Assembly (NCBI GenBank): GCA_018907035.1
Contig: JACCIC010000001.1
Coordinates: 1,961,501 to 2,025,500, forward strand
Length of the DNA stretch: 64,000 nt
Direction: 5' to 3'
DNA from: Sycobia sp. Sy_11
Lineage: Eukaryota; Arthropoda; Insecta; Hymenoptera; Epichrysomallidae
A model generated the notes under the pieces. That model saw only the letters and a program-made list of their open reading frames with translations, was not told the DNA's origin and ran no database searches. Within the stretch, counting starts at the first letter, position 1. The number at the start of each line of letters is the position of its first letter. This document shows positions 13,431 through 26,959 of this stretch, in pieces. The translations under genes and the position numbers were made by a program.

Positions 13431-13460
13431 GCGCACGCGTACACGTGTACACGAAGATGC
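12890..13460. other. GC-rich island with poly-C, poly-G and Z-DNA tract
   Basis: The island contains a C10 run near 13129, a G13 run at 13262-13274, and the alternating tract at 13389-13453. A donor-like ctgt|gtgagtaac lies at about 13380. Overlapping frames on both strands reflect GC content rather than genes. It may be a promoter region, by inference. Confidence 0.5.
13389..13453. repeat. (AC)n and GC alternating purine-pyrimidine tract
   Basis: From 13389 to 13453 every base alternates purine and pyrimidine without a break: (AC)n, then gtgcgcgcgcacgcgtacac and gtgtacacg. The right part holds the palindromes CGTGCGCGCGCACG and GTACACGTGTAC. This is a classic left-handed (Z) DNA-forming sequence. 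Confidence 0.9.
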
Positions 13461-15780
13461 TGGTTGATAGAGGATCGAACTTTACATGAGAGTTCTTATC
13501 CTGAACGGTGAATTGACCTTTTTTAATTGTTGCAAACGTTTAAGGATAATTTGCATGGCAGAAGTGCCATGTCGATTTCTTTTTCTCCTGGATCGTAAAC
13601 GACACGCGGATTTCGAGATGGGCGGAGAAACGCATTTGAAATGTTAAATGGAAATTAATCATTGCGACAATCTTGCGCGTTCGATTTTTCAGATATAAGC
13701 AAGATGATTATAATTATGATTTATGTAATTTTGAGAATCTGAGTTTATTAAAGCCGACGAATTTAAGTTAGGAAGATTAGGAAGAAAAATCGAATCTATT
13801 TTTAGTCTAGCACGAAAACAACAAATAGAATGTAGTAGAGGCTTTCAAAATTTTGAATTCCGTTAGATTTAGATTGTCATGGTTATCAATACACATAAAG
13901 AAATATTTTATAACTCTGATTCCCAATACGTATTTAAAAAACAATAGAAATGAATCCACGTCATTTGTAAAAAAAAATCGGATTTCGCGTTCTTGATAAA
14001 AATAATGTTCAATTATCTTAGACTAAATAGAAAATTTTATTGTTCTCGTACAAACTTCCCTTCGTCAAACGGGCTGAATGTATCATCTGTATAATAAGAA
14101 TATCCGAATTTTATGTATAATTTAACTTCCACGTTTTTCCAAAATTCGTCAGTTAATCTGTATAGTGCAGAAAAATTTCTTTTCTAACTTGGAATGGAGT
14201 TTGTATCAGATGAGTGAGAATTGAGAGCTACATCTGTTAAGAACTTTCAGTTTTATATTCATTCTTACACTTGCATCTATCGTCTTGAAATATCCTCATC
14301 TATTCAGAAAACTCTATGAATGCCGAATAATTAAATGCTCAATTCAAGCATGAATTGCCGAAACACAAATTCATCCCACTCGATGGTTATAAGTTTCGAC
14401 CGAAATGCGATCTCTTGAAACTTCCGGTAATAAGATAATAGATTAATTAATTTTCAACGTGCCACGATGAACTAATTTCAATGTAACGTTCAGGATCGAA
14501 ATTTGCGACCGTAACTTTTCAATTAAGCGTGAAATTTTAATGGACGTCTCGCATCATTCAACGTTAAAGAGTGCGTCGTGAAAAAACGGCCAAAGTGTCG
14601 AAAGTGTGGAAAAATCGTTGGAAAAAGCACAGAAGGTAAGAAGAACGCGTTTTAACGATATGACCCGTTAAATGTTCGACGAATCTACAACAGCCGTGGT
14701 AAGAGTGTGAAACAATTGTATTCAGGACGCGTACTGATTCTCCAGACTTTTCAGTTATTTCTGGGGCGAAAGTATACGTATTAATATGCTTGAGCTCAGA
14801 TAAACATCTGAAGCTGCGGATCTGTGTTCCAATATATTATTTAGTCCACATTCTCACTCATAATATTAATTTATGTTGATAAATTTAGGAATTCGATTAT
14901 TAAATCAGAAGTATACACAAAATTGACATATCGAGTACATTTGATGATAACACGATATAGGATGTGTAAAAACGTTAAAATTTCTAAATTCGAATGTGAA
15001 TAAATTAGACTTATTTTATCAAAACCTTGAAATGATAGAGTTGATCATACAAAGTACAATTTACGCAATCTCGAACTATAATTCCGATAAGTATCTAAAA
15101 AATATTATGTCTGTAGAATATTTTCTATTAAATTGAAATATTATGCTCTGGATGTAGGCAAAATTGCGTGATCGTACGAGGAAATGCTCGACGGTTGTGT
15201 TCCGCAGAAATTCAGTGGGGGGGGGGGGTAGCCAAGATTCGGGAGCTCGCATTCCGCGTCACTCCTGTTTTTGCACACGGCCCCATCGACTCTGCACCAA
15301 TGCAGCATGTATGTAGTATCTTTTTTGTGTATCGGTCACAGCGCCGCCACAGATTTTCTAACCTATATATATCCCTGCAAGTGTTATTCACACGCGACTA
15401 ACATCCGTTTTTCTAATGCCTGTCATTTGATCTGTTATCGTATGCATTTTAATATTATTAACGTTAAATAAATAGAGCTTTGATTCAAGAAGAATTTTTA
15501 ATAAATTTATTGTTATTATTGATTATTTGGACATTACATTAATATTAATACTTATTATGATTGATTATTAATAATCATTACCTATAGTTCAAAATTACGA
15601 CAGCGTTGAAGAAAACTTTCGCCGACGTATTCTAATTCTACTTCGCTCGTCATATATTTCCTGAAATATCCCTGGTCACATGGCAAAGCGCTTAAAAAAA
15701 CAAAACAAAATAACTACTCGTATAACTATACACATACATGTTTCTTTTGTAATCAAGAATGCGCCAGCGTTGCGCTACTT
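13460..15780. other. AT-rich noncoding stretch
   Basis: Contains the possible first exon ending at 14635 and a G12 run at 15217-15228. Nothing else is supported. Confidence 0.6.
14545..14635 (+). other. Possible 5' UTR or first exon ending at a strong donor
   Basis: The bases up to cacagaag|gtaagaag (GT at 14636) form a near-consensus 5' splice site. The preceding AAAGTGTCGAAAGTGTGG style of sequence resembles arthropod 5' untranslated exons. One frame reads KKRPKCRKCGKIVGKSTE, which is probably fortuitous. No acceptor is clear at the left, so if real it would be a first exon with an undefined start. It lies about 1.2 kb downstream of the GC-rich island at 12.9-13.45 kb. Confidence 0.2.
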
Positions 15781-16090
15781 TTAAACGCACACCGCTCGAT
15801 TAATTCCAGCGCGCCGCTAAGTAATGATTTCGTATCCCCCGCCCCCTGCCCCTCTGCACTCCGTGAAATAAACACCAAAAATGGCCCCTTTGAAATAACG
15901 GCCGCCCATCGCCAATGCCTCGTGAATATTTTATTACGTACCACCCAACTTTTGTCGCGCGACCCCCGCCTCCCACCCGAATCCCCCGCTTCCTCAATCC
16001 GGCGTCCCACCGCAAAGGTGACGCGCGCGGGAGTGGCGCTAACGGCCGCTCGTAAAAGACGAGGCGTCGAAGGCTTAATTAAAAGCTCGG

Positions 16091-16137
<47 letters not shown>

Positions 16138-16560
16138 GGAGAATTGGCGACGGAGGCGGGTGGTGGAGAATAAAGTAAATAATTCAGAAAATCGGATGCA
16201 CTCCTCCGCTGCGCGCGCGCGTTATTTCCAAATCCGTACCCGACGAGGGTTTCCCCGAGACGTAGCTTACATAACAAGCGCGCAAAGCCGATTACGGGCT
16301 TACCCCTGTCTCTCTTTTCCCCTCGCTCGTCTTTTACCGAACCTCTGCACTCTTGGTAGGGCGAGGGAGTGGGGGGGGGGCGAACGAGGAGGGCTGCTTC
16401 CTCATTAATACACTTCAATTCGAAGCGCCTAGCCCGTCTCGACGAGAATCTCGCCGCCCGCTGGATGATAAAGCTCGGGAGTAAAAGAGACGGGGGGGGG
16501 GGCGACGGAAGGGTGGAGGAAGATCTTGGTGCACAAGAAATGAAATTAATCGAAGTTGCG
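15780..16560. other. GC-rich island
   Basis: Rich in CG, with G-runs at about 16371-16380 and 16492-16502 and the (GA)n at 16089-16135. The 221-codon minus-strand frame (15753-16418) spans it. It includes a Ser-Leu run from the microsatellite and has no recognisable domain, so I do not call it. Confidence 0.55.
16089..16135 (+). repeat. (GA)n microsatellite
   Basis: Purine-only stretch, GA core 16095-16132, inside a GC-rich island. Confidence 0.95.
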
Positions 16561-16666
16561 GAGTTTCACGCTCTGTGTACTTCTGCTATCTCGCCTCCTT
16601 CTTCTTGTGTGCCCGCTTCTCTCGTGTCGCGAATCATTATATTGATTCTCCCTCTCTCTCCCTTTC

Positions 16667-16690
16667 TCTATCTATCTATCTATCTCTCTC

Positions 16691-16723
<33 letters not shown>

Positions 16724-16772
16724 ATATTTATTTATCTATCTATCTATCTATCTATGTCTCTATCTATCTATC
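16667..16772 (+). repeat. (TATC)n microsatellite
   Basis: About 100 bp of tatc/ctat units with ctct and tatt interruptions. It produces Ser-Ile-Tyr-Leu repeats in two overlapping frames. Confidence 0.95.
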
Positions 16773-16779
16773 AATCTTG

Positions 16780-19740
16780 CGGTGGAGAGCGCTAGTAATT
16801 ACATACAAATTTTCTGATAATAGAATCAAACGATCGTTAACAAATAGGAACACGAACTGAAAGGCTATTTCATTAAATTTAGCGAAGACAAAAGCACCCA
16901 CCCGTGTTCGTGGCCAAACGTGAAAATTTTCGTTATTTAATACTCGGATTTATTTCTGTGTAAAGAACCGACGAGGGGAGGAGTTGAAAATTTTAAGCAC
17001 TGTGAAAAATGCAATTGGAATGACATACAATTAATCTGCGATCGAAAGTTTCAGGCAAAATTCCCCGGAAGAGATCGTTTAGTTAAGGATTACTTTACGA
17101 GGCTCAAGCCATTACTGTTGCTGCGGTTCTTGACGCTATGCGTGTAGTAACGTAATTATCGGTTTGCGGCCGGAGTGAGTAAATGATTGAGTAATAATAG
17201 TCGTTGATTACTTTGGACAATCACTATGTGGGTAGAGATTAAGGTGGTTGTGCCGATGAATTTTGAGAATGCGTCTTTTTACACGTACTGTTAACCAGAG
17301 TTCCTAATAGTTATCAATATCAAGAGCTTATTGTTAGTAATGAGGTTATTCGTATTTCTTTAGCAAAAAATTGATCTCGAGTCTCGCTAATCAGAGATTT
17401 TCATTTACCAATACGAACGCATGCTTTAACAAATCGAAAAAAAACTGACCTATAAAATTTTTTTAATCAATTATTTTTTCATTACCAAAAATTATCGTCG
17501 TCGACTGCGTTAAAATTATGAGATTTATTATGCTTCAGTATTAATATTGGTGCAACACTTTCGATGACATACATGATTCAATAATTGATTTTCATTCATT
17601 CCATGATGAGTGAAATATATATTTCATAGTAAGTCAATTCAATTTAATCAATTCCATACAAATTACTTCACATTATACAAAAATATTTTTTATTATTTTT
17701 CTATCGGAAAATACATTAAAATCAATTCTGTCAGACAAGAATCACATTCCTATGCAAAGATTCAACTTAATAAAATTTTTTTCATCTAACATACAATATA
17801 TATATATATATATACACTTCCGGAGCACGTGGCAAATATATACTCCCTCTAAAATCACAAAAATTATTTCATTATAAAAGAGTCGTAAAAACTTTTTTAC
17901 GTGGCTGTAAAAATATATTAGGAGAGCATATATATATCTATAGAAAAATATCTGCCCGAAAATATCGTTTTTATTTTATATACCCAATTTTATCGATATT
18001 GGAAAAATGTACCTGGTAAATAAATGCATAATAAAGTCTTCGCCAACAGTGTCCCTGATAGTGATCGAATGCTTCGTACAGAATATATACAGTTTAATAT
18101 ATATCTATACGAGTACAACGTACGTCGTTAAATAAATAGGGAATGATTTTAGAATTGGTGGATTCGGCAAACTAACGAGAATTAATGTATATGTATGCTG
18201 TTTTTTACTTTATCAAACTCTGTAAATATCTTTTTTAATAAATCTATGTTGTGTCCACCTAACGAGTAACTAAAGTGCTAGAAATAAAAGAATTCAAGAA
18301 GTACTTGAATTGACATAAAACTTTTGAAAATTTATGTGCTCAATTTTTAAAAAATAAGCCATTTCGTTTACATTTATCAGTCTTGAAATCGGCGATTTTT
18401 TAGATATAGATTATTCATTTAAGAGAACGTTATTAAAAATGTTTTATACTTTTAGAGTATACGTGAAAGGATTATGATTCATGATATAAAACTGTACCGA
18501 CACTAAAGGAAATCTGTCAATTATCGAGCAGGTGTACGGACAGTGCAATGAATGCAAAATTAATATTCTGTATATTTCTTTAGATTTTTTTACAAAGATT
18601 GGCCATAATCCGATCGTGATCATTAATTTTTTACTGCTTTACGCAATTATTAAGAACGATAGTTGCTTATTAATGATAATAATAATTATTAATGAAAAAT
18701 AATAAAAATTCGAAAAGAAATGATAATAATAATAATGTACGAAAAGAAATGATTCGTACTCTTACAAAATTCTTATATCTGTCCACCTACATTTTTCAAG
18801 GCTTGTTAACAGACTGCAGTTGCAAGAATATAAGTCTCGTTCCTTCCATTATTCAAATTTCTCTTCTTCCTCGTGAGTAAGAGCTTAGGCAGTTCTTTTT
18901 TTCATTGCAGTAATGCAAAATTCAACCTCATAATTAGAATTATATAAAAAAATCCTTCTATGACTTAGATAAAATTGTACTTTCTTTCTTATAAGTTAGA
19001 AGGTCATATCCGTCGTATTCCTTTGAATATTTTTATAATCGAATTTTGAGTCGAATTCCTTCAAAATTTTAAGCCATATTATTTAATATTTCTAATAGTT
19101 ATTTTTACTCGTCATATATTAATGAAGTATCATCTAAAAATGTTGAAAATTTTATGGAATCGAGTCAGTAGGCATCGAGTGAACCAAAACGCTCTGGCAT
19201 AACCGGTAAGCTATAATCGCTTCGAGGATTAACATTAATCTTTAGATTGCCGAAAAGTTTATATATATAGGCTCGATTTCTGACATGAATTTTCTATATA
19301 CTTGATACGCTAATTTGGCCACACATAGAGGGTCATTTGAAGGTTCAAATCTCGGTAGTCCAACGTTCAATGAAAATGAAAACATACTTGCAAGTGTCGC
19401 TTGCACAGAAAGCAAATATTAATTAACGAGATCTGAAATTAAAGTTAGTCAGGAAGGAGAAGAAGAAACGAAGAAATCATGACAAATTCATCTGCAATTA
19501 CGGGTAACCGAAAAACAAGCCACGATTGGAAAAAATATGGAAATCTGAACGGAAAGGAAACTGTAAAAGCGACGCTCACGACCGGCCCAGCCTTTGATCG
19601 GAGCCGGTCGGTCATTATTCGATTCTGATTCCGATTCTACCTACCTTATCCTTGCTACGCTACACAAAGCCTCTTATCGCTAATATTTGTAGTATATTAT
19701 AAATGTAAAAATTCGCGATACACAAATGCATATAAAATAT
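16780..19740. other. AT-rich noncoding stretch
   Basis: No gene, no recognisable element. A few isolated donor-like gtaag sites (for example near 19206) lack partners. Confidence 0.7.
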
Positions 19741-19742
19741 AC

Positions 19743-19746
<4 letters not shown>

Positions 19747-19790
<44 letters not shown>

Positions 19791-19797
19791 CACACAT
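19747..19797. repeat. (TA)n microsatellite
   Basis: About 50 bp TA run at the left border of a GC-rich island. Confidence 0.95.
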
Positions 19798-19799
19798 AC

Positions 19800-20160
19800 A
19801 CATATACCCATGCGTTGACAGATTCGCACACGGACGAAGAAGCGCAGTTCGTCACAGTACGGCCCCGCGAAACAGAATCGCGCCCTTCTTTACCTTACGC
19901 CACCTCCGCGCGCGCGTGTCGCTCTGCCGCGGGCGATGGGCGGTTTGAGAAGCCAGCTCGTGTTGGTCTATGCGTCGGAACAGATAAAGCACGGGGGAGG
20001 AGCAGCCAATGCAGCGGGCAAGGGTATGCGCGGCATGGGCGATAATTACACAGAGAATGCGTGCGCGATGCCGAATTCTGAGAGGTGTGCATCGTTTGAA
20101 TTTCCATTACCTCCCCCGAGATCTGCGGCAGCTTATACTCTTATCGTATATCCTTATAAG
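19800..20160. other. GC-rich island
   Basis: CG-rich segment between (TA)n and poly-C/(CT)n repeats. Overlapping short frames on both strands are explained by composition. Confidence 0.55.
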
Positions 20161-20166
20161 GTATTT

Positions 20167-20204
<38 letters not shown>
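20167..20204 (+). repeat. Poly-C followed by (CT)n
   Basis: Ten C residues run into a CT run ending at 20204. Confidence 0.9.
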
Positions 20205-20207
<3 letters not shown>

Positions 20208-20209
20208 CT

Positions 20210-23200
20210 CTCACGCTCTTACTAAAATCAGATTAGTAGTGCGAGAAAGTATAACTTCCTATGTATTTATATCAATCACTTCTGTATTATAATTTATTTT
20301 TTATCGTCGCTTTAAAAGCTACATATTCCGATTCTACAGTATCTACACATGAAACAGATATTCATTGCTACAATGTAAAAACGACATTAAGCCTTTCTCT
20401 CTTGCACACTTCTTTCATTGGCTGTGCTTATAGCCAATAAGTACAGGAGAAAAAAAAACTATACCTAATATAAATCTCTCGCATTCTATGTCCCTTATAC
20501 GTTTGGCATTGAATGCCTCCTCCATATATTAATGCTCTGAGATTCTGGTTGTTACAGCTAGTTGTTCATTAATTTTACAGTTAATTTTTGAGATTCTTGG
20601 ATATATTATTAATTTTAAATTTCATTTAACTTTAAATTATTAGCTTAATTCTTATGTTGATGGTACGAGTACAATTTTAATCAAATTGAAAGAGATTCGA
20701 AAAAATATAAAAATGATTCACAAGAAGTTAAAAAGAATGTCAAATTACGTAAATTAAATCATCAATAGACGAAACAGGATAGGAAAATAATTTTATTTGA
20801 TTAGCCGTAAATTATAGACTTTAATTAAATTATGTATTAGATTTTGTTTACATTATTATGTTTTTAGAATTCCCATATAAGTTTTTCAAATCCTCAACCG
20901 CGTTTATTTATTATTTTTTATAAATTTGTTTATCTACGCAAAATCACGTTATGATCGTAATATTTTACGATGTGCCCGTGGCTCGTGAAAAATATTTCGA
21001 AACTGCAGAATTTCATCTTAAAAAATAAGAAATTCTTTAAGAAACAGCCAAGTTTATTTCCATATTAAGACTTTTACGCTCAAGTAAAATGGCATGCCTA
21101 TTTGGCGAACTTTTATAAAATCTTAAAAGCTATATTAAGAAACCATTATGTTAAGCCAAGGTTTAAGAAAAGATTTCAATGAAAGACTAACAATAAATGT
21201 GAATTTGAAGGTTAAAAATATATATTAATAAATATTATAAGCAACTGTCATCAAGCTGACCTGATAATTTGTCTCGTTACTTTTTAAGCTGTAATCATAT
21301 TTTTTTTATACAATTTTTCATAATATTTTAGATATATTATAAATATTATAAATATTAGAAATATTATACATTATAAATATATGAATCAATTTATATAATA
21401 ATGATTTTGTGGCGAACAGTTATTAATAAAGTTATTACAGTTATCAACAGTTATTAAAGCTAATTTCCTTATACAATATATAATAACTTGTTTTTTACAT
21501 AGATTTGAAACATATATATCAAATCATCTGTTTCTACAAACATTTACAAACTTGATACTGTAATAAAAAGACTGGATAAACTATGTTTCAGCTAATATAT
21601 TATATTATAAAGATTGTAAGACCGATAAAAATGTTTATTAATTTTATTAATTGAAATAGCAAATTAAAATTCATGATATGTCAAAGGACATTGACATAGT
21701 TAAATTGAATACAGTAAAAAATGACTGATGTTTTTTCTCCTTAAAATTAAAAAGATTTAAAATAATACTTCTTTTAACTTCAAATACGTATACATCAGCG
21801 AAACTTAAATATTAAAAAGCGATCATTATAGTTTTCCAAATTCGCTCTGATCCTTACTATAATTAATAATTTTATTAATTTATTATGTAGAGGATTGTAT
21901 TTGCACAATTTAAAAAAAAAATTTACTTTTTAAAATTTAGTTTTATTTTTATCTAATAACATTTGTTTTCGAATTAAAAATTTTGCCCGTGCGCTATCGA
22001 CCGGACTATCAGCCTGGTATCACATGTTTTAAAAATTAGAATCAATGTAATTTAGGAAATAACGTTGCTTATAACTTGAAATTTATAACCGCTGCACGGA
22101 GTACCTGTGCACCCTCTCTCCTCAATAAATTTTGCCCCTTATCTAACAGCTTAGAGAAACAGCATGATTAATGGTGAGAAATCCAATTTCCACCTCATTT
22201 CCCGTAAATTCGCAACCTACGACTGCGCGCGCACGTGGCCCGGATGGTTGCCCTCCGTAACTTTTGACACGCCTCGCAAATTTTTCCGGAATATATATAC
22301 ATATATCTAATGTCCGAGTTACGCCGTAAAATCTAAACTTCTCACTTAAGGGCTTCCAAAAGAAAGAAAAAGAAACCTTTTTTTATTTTTCTATCGGAAC
22401 CTTTCTGGAATTTTTGAGAAAGAAAAAAAAAATTTTGAGGAGACGCAGTCGTAAATTTTATCGGCTATATTTGAAAAAAAGCGCATTTCTATACAACTTT
22501 TACAGGCGACCTGATAGAGGGATTCCAAAAAAGCGATGCAGTTAGCGCGGCTCAATTACTGATGATAAATTAATTTGAGAACTCTTTAATCAGAGGTTAA
22601 ATATAGGTAACGGTTTGGAGTGGAGATTTGGAAATTAATTTTATAACGTTAATATTTAATTCCAGTTTCGGGTTCACTTGATAAACCGAGATATCTTTTA
22701 TTATTGATTTTTGCGTACTTTCTAGATTGGTCTAGCTAAAAGAAAAGCTGTAGTATTCATACAATTTGAAAACTGAATTAATCATCGTCGTTCAAATTTA
22801 GCAGCGCTCTAATCCACTAAAATAGGAAAGAAAAATTAAAAGAAAAGAGAGGAAATTTTCTCGTTAAAAACTTCCACTATTACAACAACAACAAAAAAGG
22901 CGAGAAAAGTCGGAAAAACTCGCTCGAAACTTCATCATTTCTTAAGCCAAAGTCGTTTAGGAGCGAAGCGTCAGAGTTACATCCGCCAGGGTTACAAAAA
23001 AATATTGCGGAAGATCCAAGCACAATAAGGAGTGAGACAAACACGCAACTGTATAAATTCGCCTTCGGCAAGAAGAAAGTTCGGCAAAATATATATTCTA
23101 CCTTTAAATAGATTTCCAAGTTTTAATTGCTTTCAAAACTTATCGCATTCTTGTTAGAAAATGAATATAGCGAATTTGTACGAACTGTGCATTAATACTT

Positions 23201-24760
23201 GAGATCCTTGAGAATTATAACTTTCACTAAGTTCTGATATTTTTATAGAATTAACTATAATTTTTCAATTTTATGGAGAGCGCTTTACGTCTCATGAAGC
23301 TTGTCAAAAAGTCTAAAAAAATTGGCCGAATGTCATTTGCAAGGTTCCCTCGCTTGACGAAAAAATAATACCGCTTCTCAACTTGTGTAATGCCTGTAAC
23401 AAAAGTAACGATACTCGTTGAAATGACTTTCCTGGACTATATTATCCGAGAAGAAAATAATTGAAAGCTTAAAAAAGTTGTAGAATTTTATAAAATGAAT
23501 TTTGAGGTATTTTGAAGTTCAACTTCTGTTTTTGCAATAGAAATTCCTAGTTGAGGGATCAAATTCGGTAAGAGTGGAAAATTTCTCGGTGGCAATGTAT
23601 CATCCTATGTTCAATTAACATGTCATCATAATTTATCTGTTTTATTTGTTTTTAAAAAGTTGATCTTCAACTGGCCATGAAAGGGACCTGTCAGATCAAA
23701 CGGAAAGTTTTAGAAATATTTGATTTCCAATGTTAAATAACTTTTATCGGAAAGATTGTATGCTAAATATTAATTGCATTTGCACCACAAGAGTTTCTAC
23801 AAAGACCTTTGTCGTATGAACTGTAACTATAGAATTATTACAAAATGAACTTTCTTGTGTATTAATTTAACGTGTAGTCAATACCTTATCGTTTTGGTAA
23901 AGGAGGATTTATATGAATTTAGTTTCAAGTAAAGGACAGTTGAGTAAACAATCAATTTGATATTTGTATCAGCATTTTAGGTGCGATATTATTATACGTT
24001 ATCATATAGTAAGCTGACAAAAAAGTACATCCTAAATAGGAAATCTTCATTGGTACGGATAATGTTAAAATTAGCAATAAGCAAACTAAAATTTATACGC
24101 AAATGGTTCTAAATTTCTCTTCGTTTAGCTAACTTTTTGTCTTCCCTGAATATGGGGTTACAAATTGAGGTTCTTTATTTCAGAAAAAAATATCGACGTT
24201 TAAATGACATTCGAAAAGACTCTGATATTTGTCTCAATGTCACCAATCACTTCGATCGAAACCTACAACATATGTATTTATCATTTTCTAGAATAATGCG
24301 ATCCTATGGATAAGTCAGTCAAGCATCCTTACTTTTCTTACATTATGAATGCCGCAGGTGATCGCCAGTATGACTCAAAAGAACGGAGCAACTGTTCAAG
24401 GCGTATAGTGAAAAGAAAGATTATATATATACTGCAAGGGATGAAACTTAAAAAAAGCAGCGTTCATGCGGCCTCTGCGGAAAGAAATGAAATAAAAATA
24501 GACTGGAAGAATGGGGAGGGGCTACCGGAGCGGGCAGAAGCTCTCGAGGAAATTAACTTCCTTCCGTTCGCCAGCGGGCGGCTTGCGGACAGAAAATAGA
24601 AAAGGAGAAAGGGAAGCAGCTCACCGCCACGGGGCTATAGAAAAGGTTTTCATTCGCGCTATCACTTGGTATTCCATCCGCGCGAGCTTCGAGCAGATAA
24701 GCAGAGTGGCCTGCGTAACCTCTTTTACCCCTTCTTCTACCTGTTTTTGGCTTATACGAC
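20210..24760. other. AT-rich noncoding stretch
   Basis: Very AT-rich, with imperfect attataaat repetition around 21330-21380. A 97-codon frame at 24306-24599 is open but unrecognised. No supported gene. Confidence 0.7.
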
Positions 24761-24765
24761 ACAGC

Positions 24766-24789
24766 AAGAGAGAGAGAGAGGGAGAGAGA

Positions 24790-24859
<70 letters not shown>

Positions 24860-24889
24860 GACAAAGAGGGAGCGAGAGAGAGAGAGAGG
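24766..24889 (+). repeat. (GA)n microsatellite, long purine tract
   Basis: Positions 24766-24856 are purine only, mostly GA with a few GG and AA steps. After one T the GA-rich stretch continues to 24889. The predicted frames over it (Arg-Glu repeats on plus, Ser-Leu repeats on minus) are artefacts. Confidence 0.95.
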
Positions 24890-25390
24890 AATATACAGAC
24901 TTAACAGAGATGTGGCTGCTTTTAGAATTGAAAAGTTTTCTCTAAGCAGTGCCCCACCTCCTTCCAGACTTATACACCAAATAACGCAATACAGATTTTC
25001 ACCATGTGCACTGTTCGTCGATCTCCTTTTCCCTTGAAATACGGACCATATGATTCCGTGGAAAATCGGGAATCGTTCTTTCGAAAATGATTGGAAGAGA
25101 ATTCGATTGACGTGCATCAGGAGGAGAACAGGAGTGAGTGAGAGAGAGGAAGAGAGAGAGGAGGGAGAATTATCGTAGGAGCAATTTCCAAGAGCGGAGG
25201 CAATCTTTTCTAGATCTATAGGCGAAAGGTATAAATAGGATCCTGCTCGCTGACTTTTTAATCGAAGATTTTCTCGGCTCGCGCGCGCTTGCTGATGCAC
25301 CTGAGAGGCAATCTCCGAGTGTAAAATTGATTCTTTCCGAGATTAGGATTTGTTGCTGTTGAAGGGATATTTGCTTTTACGGTTGGTTTG

Positions 25391-25740
25391 CGCGAAAAAT
25401 ATACAGGGTGCCTCCAACGTAACTAGACAGACTAACGTATTGGTCCTGATAAGAAGAAGTGCAAATGAAGTTTGCACAATTGCAAGTAGTTTTTATACTA
25501 GGCTCGAATATTGTTTAGCTAATCCGAAAAATGTAATAATAGTTTGCATTTGAGGTGTTGGAAAATTAAAAAGACCTTAGTGCAGTCCCGATTGACAATC
25601 GAATGGAATAAATTTGGTGTAGTAAATTTAATTAGGTCGTCGTTTAAGATACGTTGGCGCGTAAAACAAAAACTATTTGCTACTATCCAAAATACACGTT
25701 GACTTTTATGCATAACTTCGTTGAACGTACACAAACTGAA
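25391..25740 (+). mobile_element. Transposon-end-like fragment (possible relic)
   Basis: The sequence tacagggtgcctccaacgta at about 25402 has the acagggtgnncc pattern often seen at the ends of insect DNA transposons. No matching inverted end (caccctgta) was found within the next kilobase, and the right border is arbitrary. Short frames inside (25350-25553 plus, 25519-25734 minus) show no recognisable domain. Confidence 0.2.
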
Positions 25741-26937
25741 TAAAGTACGTTGTATGTCACACGTAAATCATAGTTACGGCTAGCTCAAATAATCTTAATT
25801 ATTCTCACTTTTGTAGTATGTAGAAATACTTGTTAATGTTATTATCCGATAATTAATGCTTTCATGGAAAAAGATTTAAGTTTTCGATACCTCTATACCT
25901 CAGCTGAATAACACCAAGTTTAATTTCAATTGTGCGAACGCCAATTTGGACTTCTCGGATGCCTAAGAACGAGAATTTGACGCGAGTCAAATATGTCCGA
26001 TGTTCTAACTTGTAAATAACTCTATTGTCAAATTGTATCAAATTCGGTACTCGAGAAGCTACATAACGCCCAATTTCTTTTCTTCGTCATGGATCCTGTT
26101 TAAGCAATTCAAGCAATGTAAATGTATAAGAAAGCAGCATTAATGCATTTCCCACACCAATAAGCGTCTAAAAAGAAACCGGAATTGGAATACACTTTTA
26201 CTTGTATTATAATACATAGCGAACTTAATTTTATACATTTTTTATTTATTATGAAAAACTAAAATGAAAAAAATATTTCTATATTCTAAAATATATATTT
26301 GTATACATAAGGCGAACATTAGGACAATTTTATGCCAACTAAAACACAGTGCAACCCTACATCAAATAATAAAAACGATTGAAGCTGATCGCAAGAACAG
26401 CATGTCTACGAGCTTAGTATTCTGGGTGTATTTATCCATAAGGATTATAAAATAACTAAGGTAAATACTTTATCTGAAAAAAATTCTTAAACCCTCTAGG
26501 CTTAAATTCTATATCCAACCTTAGTTTCAAATAGTTACAATTTGCAAGAATCAAATAATTGTTATGTGTCAAAACTATATTCTAAATGGTAAATGTATTT
26601 TTAAGGGACCCTCATTTCAAAACAAAGAAAACTATAAAACTATGCGTAAATTCTATAAAAATATGAGTTATCAAACTGTACATACGCCATCTTTCTGCTC
26701 GCTGCACGCTTTTATTATTTGCAGAAAATTTTGCGCTAGAATCCGTCAGGTGCATCGTATCGCTACTACCGAGCAGACAAGCTAGATAAATTTTCTCGTA
26801 GGAGTTTTTCGTTTACGCGCAATATTTTCCTCTTCGTGCTTCGCCTGGAGAAATGGTTACATCTTATCAGCATTACGTCGGAACGGAAAGACAGCCTGCT
26901 TAGCAAGTATATGTCTCTTTCTCTGCGCTCACGCGCA

Positions 26938-26959
26938 TGTGTGTGTGTGTGTGTGTGTG
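26938..26959 (+). repeat. (GT)n microsatellite
   Basis: Uninterrupted GT run, preceded by gcgcat. Confidence 0.9.

Noticed and set aside
15753..16418. 221-codon minus-strand frame, the longest in the window
   Set aside because: It spans a GC-rich island plus the (GA)n repeat. No domain, start context or splice evidence supports it.
16369..16860. Frames of 163 and 80 codons rich in Ser-Ile-Tyr-Leu
   Set aside because: They are translations of the (TATC)n repeat.
24511..25300. Long frames of Arg-Glu (plus) and Ser-Leu (minus) repeats, up to 182 codons
   Set aside because: They are translations of the (GA)n microsatellite.
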